From Ceratotherium simum simum (lineage: Eukaryota > Chordata > Mammalia > Perissodactyla > Rhinocerotidae), in contig NW_004454216.1 of NCBI RefSeq assembly GCF_000283155.1, positions 796,626-860,625 of the forward strand: a stretch of 64,000 nt of DNA. The letters run 5' to 3'. The stretch's first letter is position 1, and each line of letters starts with the position of its first letter. Both the position numbers and the translations under genes were made by a program. The notes beneath the pieces are model-generated. The model made no database searches and was not told where the DNA came from. It saw nothing but the letters and a program-made list of their open reading frames with translations. Of the stretch, positions 46,101-54,567 are shown piece by piece.

Positions 46101-49100
46101 ATCTCCCTGTGCTACATTCTGGGTAACTCACTTGGATCTATGTTAAGTTCAGTAATTCTCCTTTCAGCTATGTTTAATTATTGTTTAAGCTGTCCATTAA
46201 ATTTTTAACTTTCTTTCAGATATTTTTATTACTGGAAGTTCCCTTTGGTTCTGTTGCAAATCTGCTGATTCTTTTTTTATAATGTCCTGATGCTTTCATT
46301 ATGTTTTTCCCCTTTCTTTAAGCTCTTTAATTATTTTAAAAATATTTATTTTGGGCCAGCCCTGGTGGCATAGTGGCTAAGTTTGGCACGCTCTGCTTCA
46401 GTGGCCTGGGTTCAGTTCCTAGGCATGGATCTACACCACTTATTGGTGGCCATGCTGTGGCAGCAGCCCACATACAAAATAGAGGAAGGTTGGCAACAGA
46501 TGTTAGCTCAGGGCAAATCTTCCTCAAGCAAAAAGAGGAAGATTGGCAACAGATGTTAGTTCAAGGTGAATCTTCCTCAGCAAAAAAAAAAAAAAATTAT
46601 TTTATAGTTTCTTTTATATGGTTATATTATTTGAAGTTTGGGGGTGCTAATTCTTCTGATTAATCTGCTTTCCGTCATGGTTATTTATTTCTTTTATGGT
46701 TGTAATTTTTGTTTGTGAACTTATTTCAGTGGGGGAGAGGGTTATTTGTTTTATGGGAGTTTCATGTGCACTGGGTTGAGTAAGTTTCCCACAAAGAGAA
46801 ATTTTACCTTTACTTCTAGCTGAGTTTTAGGGGTCTTAATAGTAATGAACCATTTTTAATTTATTTTTTTTCCATTATGAAATCAATTTCTTAAATAGAT
46901 ACATCTATTCAGTCTTTCAATTTTTTCTTAAGTCAGTTATGGTATGCTGTGTTTTCAAGGAATTTTTCCATTTTTTCTATGTTGTCAAGTTTATTAGCAT
47001 AAATTCACTTGTAGTATTCCCTTATTTTCTTTTTAACCTTTGTAAGATCTGTAGTGATATACTCACTGTCATTTCTGATATTGTTAATATGTGTTTTTTC
47101 TCTTTTTAATTGATTATTCTTGCTAGTTTATCAATTTTATTATTATTTTCAAAGAACTAACTTTTGACTTTGTTCATTTTCTCTATTGTTGACTTGTTCT
47201 TTAAATTTTATTGATTTCTGTTCTTATCTTTATTATTTTTTCCTTCATTTTAACGTGAGTTTAGTTTGTTCTTTTTCTAGCTACTAAAGGTAGAAACTTA
47301 GATAATTGATCTTAAGCCTTTATCATCTATGTAGGTGCTTAAAACTATATATTTCCCTCTAAACACTGCTTTTGCTGCATTCCACAATGGCATATGTGTG
47401 TTTTAAGTTTTATTCAGTTTAAAATATTTTCTAATTTCTCTTATGATTTCTTCTTTGGCCCATGGGTTATTTTGAAGTGTGTTAATTATTTTCCCAGTGT
47501 TGGGGAAATTTTCTAGATAATTTTATTGTTATTAAGTTCTAATTTAATTCTATAACGATCAGAGAATATTTCAATCTTTTGAAATGTATTGAAACTTATT
47601 GTATGGACCAGTATATGGACTATCTTGGTGAATGTCCTATTTGCATTAAAATGTGTATTCTGCAGTTGGGGTGTAATGTTCTGTAGATGTCACTTAGGTT
47701 TGTTAGTTAATAATGTGTTTTGGGCCCTGTGTAATTTTAGATTCTTTTGTCTAAATTTTCTATCAATTAATGAGAGAAAGATGTTAAAATTTTCAACTAT
47801 GATCATGAATTCGTCTATTTCTCTTTCTGCTTCCATCAGTTTTTGCTTCATGAATTTTGATTCTGTTAATAGGTTTATACCCAGCATACATGTCCCTGAT
47901 GAAAGAATTGTTTTCTTATTGCTGTGTTATGTCTCTCTTGTCTCTTAGAATGCATTTTGTCTTGAGGTCTACTTTGTCTCATATTCTTGCCATCTTTCTG
48001 ATGTTTACTTTTTCTGTGGTATCTATTTTCCTAGATCAGTATTAAATTAATTTCTCAGTTTAGAATTCCTGTATAATATAAGTAGTATAAAATTGGGTAT
48101 TTGTATTCTACACACTTGGGTGTAGGCCTGTAGTTTCCAAATCTCATAGGTAAATTTTACCCCTACCAAATGTTGAACAAATTACAAGCCTCCTTACCAT
48201 TTCTCTGGACAAGCGAATTTTTCTAGAACTCTTTTATAGGCGTGGGCAGAGCTTCGTTTCCTGCTCCCCAGGCTTGTATAGAAATTAGAACCCCAGACCC
48301 CAAATCCTAATCCCTAGGCACTAAATTTGTGACTTAAAATACCCTTGGGTTTTCTTTGGTGTCAGCTCATAATTATCTTCATATCTACTGCTTTGATTCA
48401 TCTATTTGTTTTTGGAGCCAGGAATTTTCTTTACTTCTTTTCTTTTGAGCTTCACTATTAAAAAAAAATGATTGTTATATTTTAGCTGACATCTAAGTTT
48501 TTATACAGGAGTAGGGAAAGGCATACATTTCATTCATATTTGCCCTTTTTTTTCTGGAAGTCTCTCCTTATACTCTCTATGCTTTCCCCTTGAAATGATC
48601 TTCTCATCTTGGGATGGAAGTAAGAGAGGAAAGGAAAAGAGGAAAAGAATGAGCGATGTTGAATTAAAGCTTGCAAAAATGGCTTAGAACACCATTTCTC
48701 TTTAATACACCTATATTCGAGCCCTGTTGTCTTCCCAGGCCCCTATCACCCTGCACTGGTTCCTGCTGACTCCTCTCTTTCACAGCACTTTCCTGAGGGT
48801 GAGAGTGGGCTCTCATGACTGTTCTTTCCACCGTAGATTACTCTCATGGCTTTGGTGGCCGTTATGGGATAGAGAAGGATAAACGAGACAAGGCAGCTCT
48901 GGGATATGACTACAAGGGAGAGACAGAGAAGCACGAGTCCCAGACAGGTGAGTTGGGGTTAGAGAGGAGGGAGGTCATAGAGTCGCACAGAGCCATCCTT
49001 CCTTCCTTTCTGGAAGCTGACACAGAAGACCCAGATATGCAGCGGAGGTCGAGCGGGGGTGGTGAAGAGTAAGTGTATGGATGTGGGGATGAGTGGGGGG

Positions 49101-52100
49101 AGACCAAGATGGGCAGAGAGGAAAACAGCAAGATTAGGAGCAAGACAGAGGAGGGAGGCCAAAGAGAAGGGATCATTGAGAAAGGGATGAAGACAGACAG
49201 TCTGGGTGATGGCAAGAGTGTGATTTGGCTATGAGTCTTAGAGGCCCCTCTGCCCCACAGAGGACAGAGAGACCTCCTTCTTCCCTGAGACACATAGGGG
49301 ATAGCTGGAGGGTTCTCCTTATTTTTTCCTGTTTCTTCCTTTATGTTTCTCCCTTTTCTGTCACTTCTCTGTTTTTATGTTTCCCTCTTCCCATCTCTCT
49401 CCCCTCCATTCTCTCCCAACATTTTTTCTCCCCATCCTTTTCCATCTCTTCCCATCCATTCCTCTCTCTATCCTCTGATTCTCACACTTCCTCATTCATC
49501 TCTCTGTTTTCCACATTCCTGTCTTCTAGTCTTTCTTCCCACTGCTCCCTCTTCCCACATATTTCCAGCATTTTAACTCGTCTTATGACTCTCAGACCTT
49601 TTCATCCTGCAGATTATGCGAAGGGCTTTGGTGGTCAGTATGGAATCCAGAAGGACCGAGTGGATAAGGTAAAGCAACAGAACACCAATGTCTTGAGAAG
49701 AGTTCCCTAAACTGCACCTGGAGTGCACAGAGAAGAATGAGAGGCGAAAATGGAAAAAGGATCGGAAAAGCTAGGTGCCCTGAGCACTCCTCACTGACTG
49801 CCCTCAGCATCTAATGGGCATGTCTTCCAAAGCCTGAGCTTTAACTAAGGAGAGTGGAGGGAGGCAGAGAGAGACAGATAAACTCCAGGGAAAGGTGAAG
49901 TTTGAAATTTCATAGATTACTTGGCATTGCTTAACCAAATCTATAATCTCTTCCCACTCCATTTACTGTCCTCCCCTACACCAGTTCCTCTGCATGCATT
50001 GGCCAGGGTCCCTGCTGTGTTCCAGGCAACTGGACTTGGAGATGTGAGATGTTAGGTATACCTGAGCTTTCAAAAAGGGGAGCTGAGCCCACCAGTTTAG
50101 AACTTCTTTACCCCCTCTCTGCTACAAAACAACAATATTGTAATATCCTGTCTAACTACTGAGCATCAGATGGTCAAGCATACCTTCTGCAGTGGCCCCA
50201 ATCCTCAATACTGCCTTCTGGGTCATTACCACTCCCTGCCCCCTCCCCCCGCACATTACACATACTGTTTTCCTACCTGCAGAGCGCTGTTGGCTTCAAT
50301 GAAATGGAGGCCCCAACCACAGCTTATAAGAAGACGACACCCATAGAGGCTGGTGAGTCTTAACCATTCCCTCTCTCTATGCTCCTCAACCACCTCTCCT
50401 TTCTCATTCTTTCTTCTTACTAGACTACCTCCTCCATGCCTTCAACCACCTAGATTAGCTGAGGTAGACTTGATCCCTACCCTCATATTCCCAGATTCTC
50501 TCTCCTAGAAAAACCAGGTTAAGTGTATAGAAGGAAAGAGTGACATTGAGGAAGGAACTGTGAGCAGAGAACACAGAGAGGGAGGGGTGGAGAGCCACCA
50601 GGGGGAATACATATGGATAGGAGCTTGGGATGGGGGGTAGATGGTGGGTGGTGGTCCAGGGGGCATACAGATTTAAGGAATATGAACAGGGAAGGATGTG
50701 GGTTAGGGGCCCAAGGCTTATAATTTAGAAAGGACAAGAGTCTGAGATTGCATGGCCTGGCTATATGGAAATCTAGGCATGAGGGCTACACCATCCTCCT
50801 ATAATTTCCTTGTTTCTCCATCCATACCTCTTTACCTTCCCTTCCGTGAGTCTCTTTCTATCTGTTCTCCCCCCGATATTTAACTGATTCCTCTGCTTCC
50901 TTCAAGTGCCACCTCCCCACTCCCACCCTGACCCAAGACAACCCTAATTCTTCTTGCCTGTGTCTGCAGCTTCTAGTGGTGCCCGTGGGCTGAAGGCAAA
51001 ATTTGAGTCCATGGCTGAGGAGAAGAGGAAGCGGGAGGAAGAAGAGAAGGCACAGCAGATGGCCAGGCAGCAACAGGAGAGAAAGGCCCTGGTAAAGATG
51101 AGCCAGGAGGTTCGGCAGCCAGCAGCCACTGTGGAAGAGCCAGTGGTGCCAGCCCCAGTGCCCAAGAAAATCTCCTCAGAGGTGAGTGCTTGGCCCTCTG
51201 GGATCCACATCCAGGATTTCTTGTCCAGACAGGAGCCTAAAGGGTCCAAATCATTGGTAGAAAATAAGACACAGGTCTCCTCTGTGTTAGGCAAAGTCTA
51301 TAACTGCTGTCCCTGTCTTCAGGAAGATTTCAGTCTGGCTGTGTAATTGGGCCTCATATATACCAGAATGTTAGGAGGAAAAAACCAAGATTTACATAGT
51401 GCAACAGAAGAAAGGTCACCAGCCAGTGCAGCCAATCATTACTGCAGGAACAAGAGTAAGGAACCATCGCTTGAGGTTGGAGCCCATCTTGAGGGATGAT
51501 TGATTTAGATTGGCAAAGATAGGAGGGGGTGTTCCAGGTCAGTGTAAGAGAGAAGGTGGAAGTTTGCTTGCTTACTGGAGAGATGCTTCATTCTTCACAG
51601 GCCTGGCCTCCAGCAGGGAGCTGTCCACCGTCGGAGCCTGAGCCTGTAAGAACCAGTAGGGAAGAACCAGTGCCCACTCTGCCCCCAAGGCAGAATCCCC
51701 CAGAGGTAAGCAGAGCCCCAAAGATTCTCTGTCCCTTCCCAGTCCCCTCATGTCCTAGGAAGGTGGGCTATACAGCATGACCAACCATCCTGGTTTGTCT
51801 GGGACTGTTTTGGTCTTGCCTTTGGGAACCCACCCAGTCCTGGGCAGACTAGACCTTTGGTCATCCTAGCTGTGGTATATACTCCAAACAATGTGCTTTT
51901 GTTTCAGTGTTTTCCTGGTCTTCCAAGGAATCTGACTTGCTTTCTACTTCCCTCTCCTCATACCTTTTACATTCCCCTCCTATCATCTCTTGGTAGGTGT
52001 TTTGAGTGGGTGGGTATGGGAGGAGGTTGAGGAATGAAGGTGGATGAAAGACTGTGTTCCCTAGGAGAGGCTGTTAGATGGAGGCAAGGATGGAGGATAG

Positions 52101-53008
52101 ATGTGGAAGGATAGTGATGGGTGGGGTCTTAGCAGTCCTCCATTTGGAGGTTTTGGAGAGGCAGCTCCCGGTGAGTGAAAGTCATGCTGCTCCATACTGT
52201 CTCTTCTCAGGACTATGAGGAGCCCCCAGCTCTGCCCCCCAGGACTCTGGAAGGCCTCCAGGTGGAGGAAGAGCCAGTGTACGAACTAGAGCCCGAGCCC
52301 GAGCCCGAGCCCAAGCCTGAGCCTGAACCTGAGCCCGAGCCTGAGAATGACTATGAGGATGTTGCAGAGCTGGACAGATATGAACAGGATGATGAAGCAG
52401 AGGGGGACTATGAGGATGTGCTTGAGCCTGACGATCCCTCTTTTCAGTCCACTGTGGCTGGTGAGTGGTGGGGGGAGAAGCAGCTTCTGAATTCGGTCAG
52501 ATCTAGAGAAGAGTAAGAGGAAGAACAATTCCCTCATCACTCAGAAGGACCTGGGTTTTCCTTTTCCACATTGGTGAGATCATGTTTATATTTCTCATAT
52601 TGCAGGATCATCAGGCTGCCCGGCAGGGGCTGGGGCTGGGATCTCAGCTGTAGCCCTGTATGATTACCAAGGAGGTAGGTTGGGAGTGGCCTGAGGGATC
52701 TGGTGCCTGGCGGCCCGTAGTACAAGAGAGGAGGATGAATTCTGGGGGTCAGGAAGGTCCCAGGCTTGGTGTCAAGAAGAACAGGCCTATTTCCCTCCCT
52801 GAGGTTTACAGTCGGCACAGGGTCAGAGGGATTCCTATCTGACCATCCTAATATACTGTCAATTTCCTCCCTAGAGGGAAGTGACGAGATTTCCTTTGAT
52901 CCAGATGACATCATCACTGACATTGAGATGGTGGATGAGGGCTGGTGGCGGGGACGTTGCCGCGGACACTTTGGACTCTTCCCTGCAAATTATGTCAAGC
53001 TCCTCTAG
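30005..53008 (+). CDS. HCLS1: HCLS1 (HS1), haematopoietic cortactin-like adaptor, complete CDS
   Basis: HS1 is a blood-cell actin regulator that binds Arp2/3 and F-actin and is phosphorylated by Syk and Src-family kinases after antigen-receptor signalling. Thirteen coding exons join in phase to 486 codons: 30005-30088, 30668-30741, 37618-37747, 39388-39498, 41294-41348, 48837-48947, 49613-49668, 50283-50352, 50970-51181, 51601-51705, 52211-52460, 52606-52674, 52875-53008. In order: an acidic N-terminus with [10 protein letters not shown] (Arp2/3-binding DDW); 3.5 cortactin/HS1 repeats of 37 residues (about 79-207); Tyr222; a charged helix (about 238-268); PALPPRT; a Glu-Pro tract; two DYEDV sites (Tyr384, Tyr403, corresponding to human Tyr378 and Tyr397); and an SH3 domain (about 433-486, ALYDY and WWRGR). 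The length equals human HS1. The intron after 41348 is GC-AG. Confidence 0.97.
30089..30667 (+). other. HCLS1: HCLS1 intron
   Basis: A 579-bp GT-AG intron, purine-rich on this strand. No repeat recognised. Confidence 0.8.
30668..30741 (+). CDS. HCLS1: HCLS1 coding exon
   Basis: 74 nt between TTTTGCAG and GTAGGT. Encodes [19 protein letters not shown] to TEHI plus two bases of Asn. Confidence 0.95.
31060..31130 (+). repeat. TATC microsatellite
   Basis: Imperfect from about 31060 and perfect from 31081 to 31130 (about 12 uninterrupted units). Likely length-variable. Confidence 0.95.
32215..32420 (+). mobile_element. MIR SINE
   Basis: Sense MIR: TTCAATTCACAGCTCTGCCA, CTCTCTGAATCTCAGTTT, GGATAATAATGGCTGCC. 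Confidence 0.75.
33290..35060 (-). mobile_element. Antisense L1 (ORF2 part and 3'UTR)
   Basis: The minus-strand frame at 34758-34567 reads [20 protein letters not shown], a hallmark of L1 ORF2. 3'UTR blocks lie at 33290-34080. Disrupted. Confidence 0.88.
35320..35565 (+). mobile_element. Old diverged ERE-type SINE
   Basis: AGCCAGCCCTAATGGCCTAA head, GGCCATGCTGTGGCGGCAGC middle, GATGTTAGCTCACTGC tail and A-rich end. More diverged than the others; no clear TSD. Confidence 0.8.
35800..35965 (+). mobile_element. Sense L1 3' end
   Basis: GGTGGTGAACATGATGTAGT, then GTACACCTGAAATTTACATA, then CAATAAAAACTAAATAAATG: the 3' tail seen in perissodactyl and other L1s. Confidence 0.7.
37618..37747 (+). 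CDS. HCLS1: HCLS1 coding exon, first cortactin repeat starts
   Basis: 130 nt after CTTCCAG, before GTGAGT. Encodes [20 protein letters not shown] then [16 protein letters not shown], the first half of repeat 1. Leaves in phase 0. Confidence 0.96.
37748..39387 (+). other. HCLS1: HCLS1 intron
   Basis: A 1.6 kb AT-rich GT-AG intron. No family recognised with confidence. Confidence 0.75.
39388..39498 (+). CDS. HCLS1: HCLS1 coding exon, one cortactin repeat length
   Basis: 111 nt (37 codons), phase 0 on both sides, between TTCTCAG and GTAAGT. Encodes [19 protein letters not shown] and then [15 protein letters not shown]. Confidence 0.97.
39499..41293 (+). other. HCLS1: HCLS1 intron
   Basis: A 1.8 kb GT-AG intron with a MIR-derived stretch at about 40760-41120. 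Confidence 0.8.
40760..41120 (-). mobile_element. MIR-type sequence, possibly two copies
   Basis: AGTGCTTTATAGTTTACGAG near 40776, then CATTTTATAGTTGAGG and GAGACCGAGGCTCAG; antisense MIR phrases occur twice. Confidence 0.6.
41294..41348 (+). CDS. HCLS1: HCLS1 coding exon with GC donor
   Basis: 55 nt after CTCTGTAG; encodes [18 protein letters not shown] plus one base of Asp. The next intron must start with GCAAGG, because G+AT restores Asp-Tyr at the next exon and no suitable GT is near. This is a half-repeat exon. Confidence 0.93.
41890..42370. repeat. Old LINE-like AT-rich block
   Basis: Shares phrases with the block at 6180-7010 (GATATGTCTAGGTGTTGGATCT). Family uncertain. Confidence 0.45.
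42375..46330 (-). mobile_element. Long antisense L1 with ORF2 remains
   Basis: 3'UTR near 42375-42900. Minus-strand ORF2 pieces include [18 protein letters not shown] (43780-43511) and a reverse-transcriptase piece with [12 protein letters not shown] and SLLADDMI (45102-44740). Interrupted by the ERE at 44327-44623 and by many stops; not active. Confidence 0.92.
44327..44623 (-). mobile_element. ERE1 SINE nested in L1
   Basis: Antisense ERE with perfect 16-bp TSD ATGGTACTGTATTTTT at 44311-44326 and 44624-44639. It splits an antisense L1 ORF2 region, so it landed after that L1. Confidence 0.92.
46352..46595 (+). mobile_element. ERE-type SINE within L1 tract
   Basis: GGGCCAGCCCTGGTGGCATA head, two GATGTTAG tail modules, poly(A) end. 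TSD not clear in the A/T-rich flank. Confidence 0.88.
46597..48040 (-). mobile_element. Further antisense L1 ORF2-derived sequence
   Basis: AT-rich antisense sequence repeating ORF2-type blocks already seen at 45560-46080 (CAAAGAACTAACTTTTG, CCCTCTAAACACTGCTTT). A second L1 copy rather than a continuation, since homologous blocks recur. Confidence 0.75.
48837..48947 (+). CDS. HCLS1: HCLS1 coding exon, cortactin repeat
   Basis: 111 nt in phase 1 between CACCGTAG and GTGAGT. Encodes [19 protein letters not shown] and then [18 protein letters not shown]. Confidence 0.97.
48948..49612 (+). other. HCLS1: HCLS1 intron with long pyrimidine tract
   Basis: 665 bp, GT-AG. Positions about 49315-49550 are strongly C/T-rich (TCTTCC, TCTCCC runs), upstream of the half-repeat exon. 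The open frame across it is low complexity. Confidence 0.8.
49613..49668 (+). CDS. HCLS1: HCLS1 coding exon, half repeat
   Basis: 56 nt between CCTGCAG and GTAAAG; encodes [19 protein letters not shown], the final half repeat. Leaves in phase 0. Confidence 0.96.
49669..50282 (+). other. HCLS1: HCLS1 intron
   Basis: 614 bp, GT-AG, no repeat recognised. Confidence 0.8.
50283..50352 (+). CDS. HCLS1: HCLS1 coding exon with Tyr222
   Basis: 70 nt between ACCTGCAG and GTGAGT. Encodes [20 protein letters not shown]; the Tyr is residue 222, the conserved phosphorylation site. Confidence 0.96.
50353..50969 (+). other. HCLS1: HCLS1 intron
   Basis: 617 bp, GT-AG, G-rich middle (about 50580-50660). No repeat recognised. 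Confidence 0.8.
50970..51181 (+). CDS. HCLS1: HCLS1 coding exon, charged helix
   Basis: 212 nt between GTCTGCAG and GTGAGT. Encodes [20 protein letters not shown], a charged helix, followed by a Pro/Val-rich linker. Leaves in phase 0. Confidence 0.95.
51182..51600 (+). other. HCLS1: HCLS1 intron
   Basis: 419 bp, GT-AG. The exon frame stays open through the donor for some distance, so retention would extend the protein briefly; no evidence for use. Confidence 0.75.
51601..51705 (+). CDS. HCLS1: HCLS1 coding exon, Pro-rich linker
   Basis: 105 nt, 35 codons, phase 0, between TTCACAG and GTAAGC. Encodes [20 protein letters not shown] to QNPPE, a disordered linker. Confidence 0.93.
51706..52210 (+). 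other. HCLS1: HCLS1 intron
   Basis: 505 bp, GT-AG, no repeat recognised. Confidence 0.8.
52211..52460 (+). CDS. HCLS1: HCLS1 coding exon, SH3 ligand, Glu-Pro tract and YEDV sites
   Basis: 250 nt between CTTCTCAG and GTGAGT. Carries PALPPRT (an SH3 ligand), an alternating Glu-Pro tract with one Lys, and the two acidic tyrosine sites NDYEDV (Tyr384) and GDYEDV (Tyr403). The antisense frame over the tract is a low-complexity shadow. Confidence 0.96.
52606..52674 (+). CDS. HCLS1: HCLS1 coding exon, SH3 start
   Basis: 69 nt between ATTGCAG and GTAGGT; Gly/Ala-rich, then [11 protein letters not shown] with the ALYDY signature of SH3 domains. Confidence 0.95.
52875..53008 (+). CDS. HCLS1: HCLS1 terminal coding exon, SH3 core
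   Basis: Starts after CCTCCCTAG; encodes [32 protein letters not shown] and FPANYVKLL, then TAG at 53006-53008. By memory the human protein has one more residue (Glu) after LL; here the stop comes directly after Leu. Confidence 0.97.
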
Positions 53009-53460
53009 TCTCTCCCTGTCTTCTGCACTGTGACCTCCCATGTCCAAAGTGGCTCTGCCTCCATCCCCTCCCCATTTCTGCTGCAAGTGTCTAACAAGAT
53101 GTCATGAGATTCTAGACAGACTTTCCTCTCCCTCTCCATTAGGGCTTGGGGCAGGGACAGCATGAGGAGGGGGAGTCTACTTCCCCTCAGTGTCCTCTCT
53201 GCCCTGGATGAGCTCATGGACGTTTATCTTGTGTTCCTGCCTCCTTCCTCATGAATGCCCCCCCTAACAGCCCAAGCTCTGCCTTCCTTTGTTTGTGAAC
53301 TCTGAGCTTCCTGGTTTGCTTACCTGGGAAGGTATGTCTAGATTGCCTGGTTTGCCTGGTTGTGCTGTTTGCCCACTTTCCTTCTCTGCAGAGATATCTC
53401 TGAATCTTCTCTCTGCTCAGTTCCAAATTGGAAATAAAGTGGGACAATGGTTCACTTCTA
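53009..53460 (+). other. HCLS1: HCLS1 3'UTR
   Basis: About 450 bases from the stop codon to the polyadenylation signal at 53433. The end is inferred from the signal. Confidence 0.8.
53433..53438 (+). terminator. HCLS1: HCLS1 polyadenylation signal
   Basis: AATAAA in GGAAATAAAGTGGGACAATG, about 430 bases after the stop, followed by a T-rich, TGTGG-containing stretch. Confidence 0.8.
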
Positions 53461-54544
53461 TGCTGTGGTAAATAGTACTTTTTATGCAGCCCTCAATGGC
53501 TCTGACTGTCATGGGTTCAATTCTCCTTCCCTTTTTCAGGCGTATCCAGAAGTTTCCCTCCTACCACTGTCCATCATCCTGCACCCTGGATGTCAAGAGC
53601 TGGGCCTTTTCCTTAGACTGTACTTAAACCCAGTCCAAAACAAATTGACCTGGGGAATGGCAGTAAGGTAGGGGAACAGGGGCCCAGAAAGTGTCCACAT
53701 TAAGGCATTTCAACTTCTACTGGCTTCTGCAATTGTGAGAGGCTCCTTCTGCCTGGGAGTACATCTTTTTAGGACATGATGATTCTTGAGGAAGAAGCAC
53801 AAATTAGGGGATAGGAAGGAGGAAAAGGGAGATTTGGCCAACAAAAAAAGACTAAAGCTAAAGGAACACAGGCTCCAACGAGGTGTTAAGAGGATTTGGA
53901 GTCAGAGACAGTGGCTTCTCCTAGAGAAAGTCCAGGCTTCCTTTTAGCTGGGTGACTGAAATTGATGGCAAAGAAAGAGGGTAGATGGAGGAAGCTCATG
54001 AAGATTCTGTGTAGTCCAGGACCAAGGCTGATAGGAAAAGAGGTGAGAACATTTGAACAACCACTGATGGGCAAAAAGAGAATCACCAAATAAAGTATGG
54101 AGATGAAGGGGAATGAGAGGCCAGGGCATGGTGGGTTTTATCCCAGCCCCAGGGCATTGGGCTTAGCAAAGTCCGAGATAGAAGATTCTAGGCAAAATAA
54201 AATAAAATCAAAATAAAAGTCAGGGATTTGGTGTAAGGGATCTTTGGTTGGTAGGACATAGACGTCTGTGCTGTAACCAGTATCTGAAGTTGGGTCCAGC
54301 TTTCAAAAAGAGAGAAGACAGTGGGATCAAGGAAGAGCTAGGATTAGAGTCTGAGATCCATAGTTGCTCCAGGACTTCATAAAATTGGTGAGCTTCCCGT
54401 GTGCCTAGAACACTGCGTCCCTCAGGCTCATTCCTTGGCTTTTCTTTAAGATATACACTCCTTTGTTTCCGCAATGACTTCTATGCCAGCGAATCACAAA
54501 TCTGTCTTTAGAGCTAACTTATAAGAGTCAGCCAGTTAGCCTTC
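53461..54544. other. Gap between convergent HCLS1 and FBXO40 3' ends
   Basis: About 1.1 kb with A-rich AATAAAATAAAATC runs on the plus strand near 54196-54220. No gene recognised; the boundaries depend on the chosen poly(A) signals. Confidence 0.5.
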
Positions 54545-54561
54545 CAGTGTGCAAAGCAGCT

Positions 54562-54567
54562 TTTATT
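54562..54567 (-). terminator. FBXO40: Candidate FBXO40 distal polyadenylation signal
   Basis: AATAAA on the minus strand (GCAGAAATAAAAGCTGC). It leaves about 1.1 kb to the HCLS1 end. Confidence 0.5.

Larger units (their letters stand above)
41349..48836 (+). other. HCLS1: HCLS1 GC-AG intron
   Basis: A 7.5 kb intron starting GCAAGG and ending CACCGTAG. It is mostly antisense L1 (about 42375-48040) with one ERE nested inside (44327-44623) and another at 46352-46595, plus an L1-like AT-rich segment before it (about 41890-42370). The non-canonical donor is forced by reading phase. Confidence 0.9.

Noticed and set aside
49225..49710. 161-codon plus-strand frame
   Set aside because: Mostly a translated pyrimidine tract of an intron running into the HCLS1 half-repeat exon in frame.
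52286..52540. Arg/Leu/Gly-repeat antisense protein
   Set aside because: Antisense shadow of the HS1 Glu-Pro tract.
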